Part shown: positions 18,490 through 26,899 of the stretch, in pieces | How positions within the stretch are numbered: position 1 is the stretch's first letter | Layout of the letters: every line of letters starts with the position of its first letter | DNA from: Flavobacterium sp. N502540 | Lineage (GTDB): Bacteria > Bacteroidota > Bacteroidia > Flavobacteriales > Flavobacteriaceae | Direction of reading: 5' to 3' | NCBI RefSeq assembly: GCF_025947365.1 | Contig: NZ_CP110012.1 | Location: 3,100,001 to 3,164,000, forward strand | Length of the DNA: 64,000 nucleotides | Program-made: the position numbers and the translations under genes | The notes under the pieces: model-generated | The model's input: only the letters and a program-made list of their open reading frames with translations | Database searches by the model: none | What the model was told of the DNA's origin: nothing

Positions 18490-18687
18490 AGTGCTAAGAT
18501 TTTGTTGCTAAATACATAAACTCTATGCTAAAGAAAAGATAAAAGTTTTAATTAAATTTTATTTTATAAGGAAATTATTGTTTTAATTTTCAATTTGTTA
18601 AATTTGTTTTGTTAATTATTTGTTAAACAATGGTTTATGCTTTTGCTTTTAAGAGTAAATTATTTTAATTTTTTAATTGTATCACTT

Positions 18688-19563
18688 ATGAGAATTATGA
18701 AAATCGCCATTCTTGCAGGATACCTGCTAATTTACATGTCAGGATTTTGTCAATCAAATTTTAAAACAACAATGAAAAGCTTACTTGGAAAAGATTTTCC
18801 AAATTACCAGTGGTTAAATGTACCGATAAATAATTATGGAGTAGCTACATGTTATGCAGGAACAAATACAAACACAAAAAAAAATAGTTTTTTATGTGGT
18901 ACATACTCTTTCTTTGGAATTAAAAAGCTTCCTCAAAGTATAGATTCGTTGTTAATCCCCAATATAATGATTGAAAAAGGATGTAGTCCTTCTATAAATG
19001 CTACGATTCAGGTAGAGAAAAAAAGTATCTATAAAGCGATATTACCAAATATTGCGTCTTTATTTGGGCTGAATGCATCCCTTACAGATTCTCTTGCTCA
19101 GAATGCAGTAATTGATGAATTAGAAATTTGCGACAGACGTATTCAGGAAGGAGAAGTAAACACTTATATCGAAGATTTTAAAACAGACCCAAAAGAAATA
19201 AAGAAAAATTTTAGAAATCAAAGTTTAATACTTGTCGTAAAAGATATTGTTATAACAAAATTAAAAATATCAATAAAGAGTAATGCACAATTGGCAGCAG
19301 AGCTAGATTTGAAACTTAAAGGAAAGCTTGTAGAGCATGTTGGGGACAATGCTGAAATTGGAATGTATCTAAAAAAAATAAATAATTCCACTTATACTAT
19401 GGAAATAAATTCTCCAATGGTAATTGGATTTTTAGCAGTAAAAAAAGGAGATGCAACCAGGGGAGGAAATAAAGGAAACGATAATGATTTTAAGCTTACA
19501 GGATGGAAAGGGTATGCAATTACTGAAGTACAATTGGATGATACTAGTTTTATTGCTAATTAG
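18688..19563 (+). CDS. Exported protein of unknown function beside the caspases
   Basis: About 291 residues from the ATG at 18688, with a signal peptide ending around YMSGFCQS; another ATG at 18697 is equally plausible, and an earlier one at 18637 would add a hydrophobic stretch unlikely to be translated. The mature protein has several Cys residues (TCYAG, FLCGTY, EKGCSP, LEICDRR) that could form periplasmic disulfides. No family is recognised. It lies about 200 bases after the plus-strand caspase gene, possibly cotranscribed; it could be a substrate, inhibitor or partner of the caspases. Confidence 0.6.
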   Translation: MRIMKIAILAGYLLIYMSGFCQSNFKTTMKSLLGKDFPNYQWLNVPINNYGVATCYAGTNTNTKKNSFLCGTYSFFGIKKLPQSIDSLLIPNIMIEKGCSPSINATIQVEKKSIYKAILPNIASLFGLNASLTDSLAQNAVIDELEICDRRIQEGEVNTYIEDFKTDPKEIKKNFRNQSLILVVKDIVITKLKISIKSNAQLAAELDLKLKGKLVEHVGDNAEIGMYLKKINNSTYTMEINSPMVIGFLAVKKGDATRGGNKGNDNDFKLTGWKGYAITEVQLDDTSFIAN

Positions 19564-20383
19564 AGAAAGAATCAGCCTTACTGGCTATCAATTTTAAGGT
19601 TCTAATCATCTATTGTAAGAGACCGAGAATAGAAAATAAAAAGTAGAAGGATGAAATCATATTAGTAGTATTATTTATAAAGTACCTAAAATTGCAAAAA
19701 TTTTCGTTAACAAGAATTTGATTTAACATTAATTTCGACTTTTTAGTTACTTGGGATCTATATATGTATTGTCAAATAGTGGAAGTACACCGATAAATTA
19801 ATACTTTGCTGGATCTTATATTTAATAATTAAAATGGTTTAAACATGGCTTTCTCAAGCTTTATTAAGAAAAGAGTTACCAATAGATACACTCATTATTT
19901 AGAACATAAATGACTTAATTTATCAATAACTGTTTTCCATTCATTCAGATGTAATGCACTTTATATATATATCCAAAGAGAAGTTCTAGTTTTGATTAAG
20001 ACTTTTGTTTGGGCGCTTACACATTCGAACCTAAATTTGTCAGCACTTGTTTCTAAAAGTTTCGAACCGAAGCTTGGCAGACCTTGATTTTGTTATAAGT
20101 CTCTTTTTCTAATTATCCGTGTGCCACGATTCTGCCACAAAATGCAGCATACTAAAATTTTCAATTATTTGTAGGGCTTCAGACTACGCAACATAAAGAT
20201 GATTTGGAGAATTACCTTAATCGATTCAGCAGAAAGACTGGATTTTAAGAAAGCCTGCAGATTTTCTGCAGGCTTTCCGTTTTGTGCTCTATCTGTACCT
20301 CATTTTGCTGCAATGCCTGCGGATACTGCTCTGCGATTTTCTTGCACAGAAATTGATTTATTTCTTTTAGACTATTTTTAAAA
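19564..20383. other. Long gene-free interval
   Basis: About 820 bases without a convincing gene. It is AT-rich, has short frames only, and carries one strong hairpin at 20249-20277. A stretch near 20120-20190, including GTGCCACGATTCTGCCACAA, is less AT-rich and could be an old attachment or recombination site, but I found no second copy in the window. Confidence 0.5.
20249..20277. terminator. Hairpin downstream of the YhcG-type nuclease gene
   Basis: GAAAGCCTGCAG pairs with CTGCAGGCTTTC around a short loop, ~105 bases beyond the stop of the minus-strand nuclease gene. The T-tract on that side is imperfect (TTTCTTAAAAT), so it is a moderate terminator candidate. Confidence 0.5.
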
Positions 20384-21391
20384 TCATTTTTTGTCTTCTT
20401 CGAAATTTGCCAGTTCTTTCTTGACTTCTTCAAGTAGTTGTTCTTCAGTCGGAAGGTATAAATGATACTGGCTTGCAATTATGCTTTTGTTGCTTTCGGG
20501 TAATGTGAATTTTACTACTCCGTCATTCTTATCAGCACACAGCAATATTCCTATAGTAGGGTTTTCGTTGTTGTTTTTTTCAATGCGGTCATAATAATTG
20601 ACATACATCTGCAATTGTCCAATATCCTGATGGGTAAGTTTGTGCGTTTTAATTTCTATCAAAACAAAACACTGAAGTAATCGATTGTACAAAACCATGT
20701 CTACAAAAAACTCATCTCCATTAATATGTATTCTTTTTTGTCTGGAAACAAATGAAAATCCATTTCCAATTTCTAACAAGAACTCCTGAAGATGAGTGAT
20801 AATTGCCTTTTCCAAATCTTTTTCATAGTATGCAGCTTCACGTTTTAAGCCTAAGAATTCTAAATACATTGGATCCTTTATGATTTCTCGGGCATCAGAA
20901 GGTAGTTTTTCATTTTGTGCAACTGCCAGTACACTTTCTTGATCACTGCTTATTAGGAGTCGTTCGAATAAACTGCTGTTTATCTGGCGCTCCAGCTGGC
21001 GAACTGTCCAATTATTTTTTACTGTTTCTGCAATGTAAAATTCTCTTTTGTTTTGATTATCAATTGCTAATAGTAGTTTGTATTGGCTCCAGCTCAATTG
21101 TGTCCACAGTGTAGACACAATTGGAAAAGTCCTGTAAAACTGTCGGTACCAATTTAACTGTCGGTATGAAAACCCACTCCCATATTCAGGTTGCAACTGC
21201 TCTGCAAGGTATTTGATTAAGTAAGTTCCGTAATCAGCTCTTTCTTTTCCCTGTTGTTCTTCCTCAAAAATGCGTTTTCCGATGGACCAGTACATCGTAG
21301 TTCTTTCATTATCGACGGCTCTAATTGCAAGTTCTTTTGAAGTCTCAATTATTGCTTTTATATCAGGGATTAAGGATTGGTTTTTAAGCAT
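20384..21391 (-). CDS. DUF1016/YhcG-family PD-(D/E)XK nuclease
   Basis: A 335-residue protein with a DUF1016 N-terminal region (ERTTMYWSIGKRIFEEEQQG at 29-48, SYRQLNWYRQFY at 75-86) and a C-terminal PD-(D/E)XK nuclease fold with Asp231 (FFVDMVLYN) and the E-x-K pair Glu246/Lys248 (LIEIKTHK). Family members are common on genomic islands next to restriction or recombination genes; their physiological role is poorly settled. Here it is the gene next to the tyrosine recombinase, which it follows by 83 bases on the same strand, so it may be cargo or an accessory of the island. Confidence 0.88.
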   Translation of the reverse strand: MLKNQSLIPDIKAIIETSKELAIRAVDNERTTMYWSIGKRIFEEEQQGKERADYGTYLIKYLAEQLQPEYGSGFSYRQLNWYRQFYRTFPIVSTLWTQLSWSQYKLLLAIDNQNKREFYIAETVKNNWTVRQLERQINSSLFERLLISSDQESVLAVAQNEKLPSDAREIIKDPMYLEFLGLKREAAYYEKDLEKAIITHLQEFLLEIGNGFSFVSRQKRIHINGDEFFVDMVLYNRLLQCFVLIEIKTHKLTHQDIGQLQMYVNYYDRIEKNNNENPTIGILLCADKNDGVVKFTLPESNKSIIASQYHLYLPTEEQLLEEVKKELANFEEDKK

Positions 21392-21474
21392 TTTTTTTAA
21401 ATTTAATAGTTAGGCGTAGTTGATTAAAGTTTTAAAAGTAGGTTTTAAATCAAGAAACCTTTTTTGAAAGTATT

Positions 21475-22698
21475 TTATCTAAACTTAGATTTCAGTTTCT
21501 CCATATCTTCCATAATGTTTACATCCAAAACTTTTGCATAGTGCTGGGTCTGTTTAGTGTTGGTATGTCCCATCATAGCTGATACGTTCTCCAGTCTTAC
21601 TCCGTTTCCTAAGGTTACGGTAGTCGCAAATGTGTGTCTTGCTACATACCATGTAAGATGTTTGTTTATGCCGCAGACATCAGCGATTTCCTTAAGATAA
21701 GCATTCATTTTCTGGTTGGAAATTTTAGGGATAAGACCTTTCTGCTGTTTTTTATATTTAGAAATAATTTTCTCCACGGTAGGCAGTACTGGGACATTGG
21801 CTCTAATAGCAGTTTTGGCTCTACTTGTCATAATCCATAAATTTCCATTCGAATCTTCGGATAAGTTTCTTTCAGTCAGTTCCAAGGCATCGACAGGCGC
21901 ATATCCTGTGTAGCAGCTGAAAAGAAATATGTCCTTAACTTTTTCCAGACGAGGTGTTGAAAATATTTTATTCTCAATTGTGTTTAGTTCCTGCTGGGCC
22001 AGGAAAACAGCATCTTTCACGCTGAGCCTACCGTCATAAATGTTGAATGGGTTTTTTATGATCAAATCCATCTTAATGGCGTAATTGCATGCAGTTTTAT
22101 ACATTTTCATATATTTTACCACCGAATTGTTTTTGATGCCTGTCTGCTCTTTAAAACTGCTTTCATACTTAAGGAACTGTTCCAGTTTAAAGACAAATGA
22201 GCTGGATAGCTCAGATGCTGGCATATCTTCCTTTTTGTAGTTGCTACTGATGAAGCTTAAAAGCAGATCTTTAGCCCTTTTGTACTTCTGCAGAGAAGCT
22301 GGTGCGCGCTCTCCTGAGTTGACTCTTTTTGTGAAAAATAAGTTGTAATTGTCCATAATCTCAATTATGGTTGGGCCTTTAGGTTGATCGATTTTGACTT
22401 TTCCTGTGAGTTCAGCTTTTAATAATTGAAGGTTAACCTCAGGATCAATTCTGAAGAGTTCAGTGAATTTTTTGGCTGAATTAAGCTGGAAAAGGTCAAG
22501 CAGGTTTTTCATTACTATTTCCTTTTCAATTTTAAGCTGGTTTCTGAGGTTATTTGTGCTTGTCCATCTTTCTTTTGAAATGGCTTGGCCGGTTGACATT
22601 AAAATTTGTTTGTCATTGTAGCTCAAACGGGCATAGATTGGAGATTCGCCGTTCTTGTTTACTTTGTCGGATTTCTGGTAAAAAATTACTTTTAACAT
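21475..22698 (-). CDS. Tyrosine recombinase (island integrase)
   Basis: A 407-residue Bacteroidetes-type site-specific integrase with an N-terminal arm-binding domain, a SAM-like core-binding domain and a catalytic domain. Visible catalytic residues are R354 (VARHTFAT), H378 (MMGHTN) and the nucleophile Y387 (THYAKV region, QHYAK). The usual first Arg is replaced (CYTGYAPVDALE), as known for IntDOT-like enzymes, and the His of HxxR is Tyr (WYVAR). It lies at the 3' side of the tRNA-Ser at 22960, 261 bases away, the classical arrangement for an element integrated in a tRNA 3' end. It is likely the integrase of the 9.3-22.9 kb segment. Confidence 0.9.
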   Translation of the reverse strand: MLKVIFYQKSDKVNKNGESPIYARLSYNDKQILMSTGQAISKERWTSTNNLRNQLKIEKEIVMKNLLDLFQLNSAKKFTELFRIDPEVNLQLLKAELTGKVKIDQPKGPTIIEIMDNYNLFFTKRVNSGERAPASLQKYKRAKDLLLSFISSNYKKEDMPASELSSSFVFKLEQFLKYESSFKEQTGIKNNSVVKYMKMYKTACNYAIKMDLIIKNPFNIYDGRLSVKDAVFLAQQELNTIENKIFSTPRLEKVKDIFLFSCYTGYAPVDALELTERNLSEDSNGNLWIMTSRAKTAIRANVPVLPTVEKIISKYKKQQKGLIPKISNQKMNAYLKEIADVCGINKHLTWYVARHTFATTVTLGNGVRLENVSAMMGHTNTKQTQHYAKVLDVNIMEDMEKLKSKFR

Positions 22699-22895
22699 GT
22701 TATCTAGTTTTAAAATTAATAATCAAATTGAATTAAAAATTTTAAGAGAGCCCATTGACAGCAGGGAATTCCCAGGGAATTCTTTTGCTTTAGTTACCAT
22801 TTTGTGAGAAAAAAGATTCAAAAAAAGAGGGGGTAACTAATAGGGTAACCATTCTTTGATAAAACATGTGCTTTTTGAAAAGTGTGTAAAAAAGA

Positions 22896-22929
22896 AAAAG
22901 CCTTTAAACAGTGATGTTTAAAGGCTTTT
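22896..22929. terminator. Bidirectional terminator after tRNA-Ser copy 2
   Basis: AAAAGCCTTTAAACA pairs with TGTTTAAAGGCTTTT around GTGA. It is the counterpart of the hairpin at 9161-9197 and sits 31 bases beyond the 3' end of the tRNA. Confidence 0.8.
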
Positions 22930-22959
22930 GACTTTTAAAGTTTCTTTTGAAACTTCTAC

Positions 22960-23047
22960 TGGCGGAGAAAGAGGGATTCGAACCCCCGGACCTGTTACAG
23001 TCAACAGTTTTCAAGACTGCCGCATTCGACCGCTCTGCCATTTCTCC
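22960..23047 (-). tRNA. tRNA-Ser(UGA), copy 2
   Basis: Same anticodon (TGA), variable arm and T-loop as the copy at 9227-9314. The acceptor stem is GGAGAAA with TTTCTCC, discriminator G and encoded CCA. This copy borders the core chromosome (thioesterase/ribB operon) on its 5' side and the integrase on its 3' side, so its 3' end is the probable integration site. Confidence 0.95.
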
Positions 23048-23079
23048 AATATGTTGCGATCATTTGCTGATTGCGAGTG

Positions 23080-23087
23080 CAAATATA
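23080..23087 (-). promoter_or_regulatory. Promoter -7 element of tRNA-Ser copy 2
   Basis: TATATTTG on the minus strand, with TTTTG 18 bases further upstream (23106-23110), a good Bacteroidota promoter. It lies 33 bases before the tRNA, the same spacing as in copy 1. Confidence 0.6.
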
Positions 23088-23198
23088 AGATGCTTTTTCG
23101 GTTCTCAAAACTTTTTCAGTGCTTTTTTTTGAGCTATTTTTGAAATAATTTTCAAGTGTCTAATTATCAGTATTTCCGAAAAATAGATTTTTGAAAAA

Positions 23199-23597
23199 TT
23201 AGTTCAGGTCGTCCAAAATAGGCACCGGTTTTTTGTTTTCATCCACTGCAACAAACGAAAATGTTCCTGAAACTACGGTTTCGCGAAGTTCGGAATACAT
23301 TTGCTCCATAAAAATATCGACGTGAATTTTACAACTCGTTCTTCCAACGCTGATCACTTTGGCTACTAATTCGATTAAAGTTCCCGCCGGAATGGCTTTT
23401 TTAAAATCGATTTGACCAGTTGAAATCGTTACTACTTTTTTTCTGCTGAATCTTGTCGCACAAATAAAAGCAACTTCGTCCATAACATGAAGCGCTGTTC
23501 CTCCAAATAAAGTGTCGTAATGGTTTGTTGTACTCGGGAAAACCGCTTTAAAAATGCGTGTTTCCGATTTTATAATTCTTTCTTCTACTGTTCCCAT
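23199..23597 (-). CDS. Acyl-CoA thioesterase (hotdog fold, YciA-like)
   Basis: A 132-residue single-domain hotdog protein. GGTALHVMDEVAFICA carries the conserved Asp of the YciA/BFIT thioesterase group, followed by the strand VTISTGQIDFKKAI and the GRTSCKIHV strand. It hydrolyses acyl-CoA thioesters in the cytoplasm, probably as a hexamer. It starts 3 bases after the ribB stop and is the last gene of the tpx-to-thioesterase run. Substrate range cannot be read from the sequence. Confidence 0.88.
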   Translation of the reverse strand: MGTVEERIIKSETRIFKAVFPSTTNHYDTLFGGTALHVMDEVAFICATRFSRKKVVTISTGQIDFKKAIPAGTLIELVAKVISVGRTSCKIHVDIFMEQMYSELRETVVSGTFSFVAVDENKKPVPILDDLN

Positions 23598-23600
23598 ATA

Positions 23601-24734
23601 TTAATAACTTACGTATTCGGTAATTTCAAGTCCATATCCAATCATTCCCACACGTTTTGTTTGTTCCGTGTTAGAAACCAATCTAATTTTTGAAATGTCG
23701 ATATCGTGTAAAATTTGAGCGCCAATTCCATAATCTTTACTGTCAATGATTACTTTTGGAGCTTTCATTGTTCCTCCCGCCTGTAAAGTTTTAAGTTCGG
23801 CAATTCTGTTCAACAAATTTATAGCCGTCATATCCTGATTAATAAATAACACGGCTCCCTTACCATTTTCATTAATCACTTTAAACATATCGTCTAATTG
23901 CTGTTCTGCATTATTAGTTAAGGTACCTAGTAAATCATTGTTTACCTGTGAAGAATTGATTCTGGTTAGAATAGCTTCTCCCAGATTCCAGGTTCCTTTT
24001 GTTAAGGCAATATGAATTTGTTTGTTGGTGGTTTGCTCGTATGCTCTTAATCTGAAAGTTCCAAAACGAGTCTCAATATCAAAATCCTCTTTTTTTACAA
24101 TCAGACTGTCGTGTTGCATTCTGTAAGCTACCAGATCTTCAATCGAAACTAATTTTAAATTGAATTTTTTAGCCACTTTTGCCAATTCAGGCAAACGAGA
24201 CATCGTACCGTCTTCATTCAAAATTTCGCAAATAACGCCAGCGGGTTTAAATCCTGCTAATCGGGCAAAATCTATAGCGGCTTCGGTGTGTCCGGTTCTT
24301 CTTAAAACTCCCCCTTGTTTGGCCACTAAAGGGAAAATATGTCCGGGACGTGCCAATTCATGTGGTTTAACATTTGAATCGGTTAATGCTATTACCGTTT
24401 TAGAGCGGTCAGCTGCCGAAATTCCTGTCGTTACCCCGTGTCCTTTTAAATCTACAGAAACCGTAAAAGCAGTTTCCATATGATCGGTATTGTTGGTTAC
24501 CATTGGTCTCAGGTCTAATTCCTTACAACGGCTTTCTGTCAATGGAGCACAAATTAATCCACGTCCGTGAGTAGCCATGAAATTGATCATTTCCGGAGTT
24601 ACTTTTTCGGCTGCAGCCAGAAAATCACCTTCATTTTCACGATCTTCATCATCCACTACAATGATTACTTTACCCTGACGAATGTCTTCAATAGCTTCCT
24701 CAATGGTGTTTAGTTGTATTTTTGTTGTTGACAT
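23601..24734 (-). CDS. ribB: 3,4-dihydroxy-2-butanone 4-phosphate synthase with degenerate GTP cyclohydrolase II domain
   Basis: A 377-residue RibBA-shaped protein. The N-terminal half (about 1-205) is a complete DHBP synthase: [10 protein letters not shown] at 28-37, THGRGLIC and [16 protein letters not shown], making the four-carbon unit of riboflavin from ribulose 5-phosphate. The C-terminal half keeps the fold pattern ([17 protein letters not shown]) but lacks the three zinc cysteines of GDxFxSxRCDCG (here [16 protein letters not shown]) and the RQEGRGIGL motif (here [11 protein letters not shown]). It should have no cyclohydrolase activity, so a separate RibA is expected elsewhere. It starts 2 bases after the permease stop. 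No FMN riboswitch was seen. Confidence 0.92.
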   Translation of the reverse strand: MSTTKIQLNTIEEAIEDIRQGKVIIVVDDEDRENEGDFLAAAEKVTPEMINFMATHGRGLICAPLTESRCKELDLRPMVTNNTDHMETAFTVSVDLKGHGVTTGISAADRSKTVIALTDSNVKPHELARPGHIFPLVAKQGGVLRRTGHTEAAIDFARLAGFKPAGVICEILNEDGTMSRLPELAKVAKKFNLKLVSIEDLVAYRMQHDSLIVKKEDFDIETRFGTFRLRAYEQTTNKQIHIALTKGTWNLGEAILTRINSSQVNNDLLGTLTNNAEQQLDDMFKVINENGKGAVLFINQDMTAINLLNRIAELKTLQAGGTMKAPKVIIDSKDYGIGAQILHDIDISKIRLVSNTEQTKRVGMIGYGLEITEYVSY

Positions 24735-24736
24735 AG

Positions 24737-26191
24737 TTATTTTTTATTTTGAGCTGGAAAGAACCGCTCGGAAATTTTTTGAAATAGTTGTGAGATTGGA
24801 GTTGTAATTGCATCAAAGTTGATTAATCCGTTGTCGTTAGTAGCACGATACGTTAATAATACAGCTAATGGTAATAGTATAAAAGAGGACATCCATGCTC
24901 CTAAAAACGGATTCATTGCGCCTTCCTGTGAAAGTCTTTTTCCGAAGGTATTAATGAAATGGAATGTAATAAAAATTAAAACGGCAAATACAATAGGCAG
25001 ACCAAGTCCTCCTTTACGAATGATAGCTCCTAATGGTGCGCCAATAAAAAACATTAAGAAACAGGCAAAGGCGATTACAAATTTTTCGTATAAGGCCGTT
25101 AAATGTTGATTAATATCTCTTTGTTTTTCTTTTAAATCGTTTTGTGTTGATTCAATAGAATAGACATTGCTTGTAACATTGCTGCTTGCCATTCTTATTA
25201 CATCAGCCTTCTCTTTATTCGTGTAAAGTGATAAAAGGTTATTAGGCAGATTCTTTTTCTTTTTATTTGTTTTTACAGGAACGGCTGATTTGGTAATACC
25301 CACACGCTGATTGATATTTTCCGAAAAAGAGATGATTTCATTATCCAGATTTTTATTCAGGGAATCCAGTGTATAACGGAGTTCGTTGATATTCAACATT
25401 CCGTTTGTGTTGCTTATATTTTCTTTATCGTCATCGGTTTTGTTTAATTCGGATAAATCAATATTAATGATCTGTTTTTTGAAAGCACTTTTTATGAAAG
25501 GCAGCTTAGCGCGATCTTCGTATTTTTTCGGAGTAACATCCTGGTAGTAATATCCGTCATTTAAAACTAATTTTAAAATACTGGATTTTTCGTTACTCAT
25601 CAATTCACCATCTTTGGCTTTAATAACGGTTTTGTTTTCGCCGGTATTGGTTGGTTTTTCGTGAATCGTAACACCGGTTAAAATGTTTCCATTTTCACCA
25701 GATTTTTTGTTGACTTTAATGTTGTAAAAACCAACATCATTAAACTGTCCTTCGGCAATTGCCATGGCGGGCTTAGCTTGCGCAATGTTTTTTCGGAAAT
25801 TAATAAATTTATATTCCGCATACGGAATCACATTATTAGCGAACCAGAAAGCGACAATACTTAAAACAAAGATGAATACGATCAAACCTCGCATCGCTCT
25901 CTGAAGTGATATTCCTGATGATTTCATCGCTGCGAATTCATAATTCTCAGCCAGATTTCCGAAAGTCATAATAGAGGCCAGTAAAACCGATAGAGGTAAA
26001 ACCAGCGGTATGATTCGCGGCATGGAGAATAAAAGGAACTTCACAACCAAAATCAAATCGAGATCTTTACCTGCAAGTTCAGAGATAAAGAGCCATACGG
26101 TTTGAAGTATGAAGATAAAAAAAAGGATTACAAATACCGTAGTAAATGTAATCAGGAATGTTTTTAGTAAGTATTTGTCTAAAATTTTCAA
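24737..26191 (-). CDS. LptF/LptG-family lipopolysaccharide export permease
   Basis: A 484-residue YjgP/YjgQ-family inner-membrane protein. Three N-terminal membrane helices (from YLLKTFLITFTTVFVILFF), a large periplasmic jellyroll-like region of about 280 residues, then three C-terminal helices. The segment FGNLAENYEFAAMKSSGISL is the coupling-helix region typical of LptF/G. It partners the ATPase LptB to extract LPS from the inner membrane. Whether it is the F or G subunit cannot be decided here. It is sandwiched between lolA-like and ribB with 2-8 base gaps. Confidence 0.9.
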   Translation of the reverse strand: MKILDKYLLKTFLITFTTVFVILFFIFILQTVWLFISELAGKDLDLILVVKFLLFSMPRIIPLVLPLSVLLASIMTFGNLAENYEFAAMKSSGISLQRAMRGLIVFIFVLSIVAFWFANNVIPYAEYKFINFRKNIAQAKPAMAIAEGQFNDVGFYNIKVNKKSGENGNILTGVTIHEKPTNTGENKTVIKAKDGELMSNEKSSILKLVLNDGYYYQDVTPKKYEDRAKLPFIKSAFKKQIINIDLSELNKTDDDKENISNTNGMLNINELRYTLDSLNKNLDNEIISFSENINQRVGITKSAVPVKTNKKKKNLPNNLLSLYTNKEKADVIRMASSNVTSNVYSIESTQNDLKEKQRDINQHLTALYEKFVIAFACFLMFFIGAPLGAIIRKGGLGLPIVFAVLIFITFHFINTFGKRLSQEGAMNPFLGAWMSSFILLPLAVLLTYRATNDNGLINFDAITTPISQLFQKISERFFPAQNKK

Positions 26192-26199
26192 CCTTGTAA

Positions 26200-26892
26200 T
26201 TAATCTAATTTATTGATGTAGTATTTTGGATATTTGCTCGCTACAAATGTAAATTGATTTTTTGATAAAGGCTGATTGGTTTTAAAAGAATTAACGGTTA
26301 AAGTGGTTTTTGTTCCATTTTTTCCGGTTTCGATCAAATTATAAATGTGTTTGGTCTGAACATCAATACCTAATAGGATCTCTTTTCTTTGGTCTTTAGA
26401 GCTTGTAGGAGCTAATTTGATATATTGTATTTTTCTTCCTTTCACATTTTGAACAATATCCATGTTGTATTTGTAGCCCGAATTGAAGAAAGTCAGCATT
26501 TTTGAAGGTGTAATAGCAGTATCGTCCTTCTCATTTACTTTAGAAATTGTAACTTCTTCGTCTTCCGGAACGATGGTGTAGGTTTTCTGACCGTCAAATA
26601 TTTTGGTTACTCCCATAAAATTCAATACATATTGATTGCCTTTCATGGTTACATTTCCTTTACTGTCCTGGTTGATGTTCTCTTTAGTGTTATTCAGTGT
26701 GTATTTAAAGTCAATAACAATGTTGTTGTAGCTTTTTATTTTTGAAGTTACTTCATTCAATAAATCTTTGGCTTTTTTATCCTGAGCCTGAATAGAAGTG
26801 AAGCTCAAAAGCAATAAAACCGCCATTTGAATGCACTTTTTAGTCATCTTAGTAATAGAATTGTTTTGGATTTCCTGAATTTTTGTTTTCAT
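26200..26892 (-). CDS. LolA-like outer-membrane lipoprotein carrier
   Basis: A periplasmic protein with a signal peptide ending LLLLSFTSIQAQ and a LolA-type fold (NNIVIDFKYTLNN, the TMKGNQYVLNF strand, PSKMLTFF). It would ferry lipoproteins to the outer membrane or do a related carrier job. I chose the ATG at 26892, 8 bases after the ftsK stop; ATGs at 26847 (directly before the signal peptide) and 26937 (overlapping ftsK) are alternatives. Located directly between ftsK and the LPS permease, as commonly seen in Flavobacteria. Confidence 0.85.
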   Translation of the reverse strand: MKTKIQEIQNNSITKMTKKCIQMAVLLLLSFTSIQAQDKKAKDLLNEVTSKIKSYNNIVIDFKYTLNNTKENINQDSKGNVTMKGNQYVLNFMGVTKIFDGQKTYTIVPEDEEVTISKVNEKDDTAITPSKMLTFFNSGYKYNMDIVQNVKGRKIQYIKLAPTSSKDQRKEILLGIDVQTKHIYNLIETGKNGTKTTLTVNSFKTNQPLSKNQFTFVASKYPKYYINKLD

Positions 26893-26899
26893 GATGGGA

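Noticed and set aside
20245..20478. 77-residue minus-strand frame overlapping the YhcG-type gene end
   Set aside because: It overlaps the well-supported nuclease gene in another frame and contains the downstream hairpin; no family resemblance.
24735..26191. FMN riboswitch controlling ribB
   Set aside because: ribB starts 2 bases after the upstream gene inside an operon; no leader region exists to hold an RFN element.
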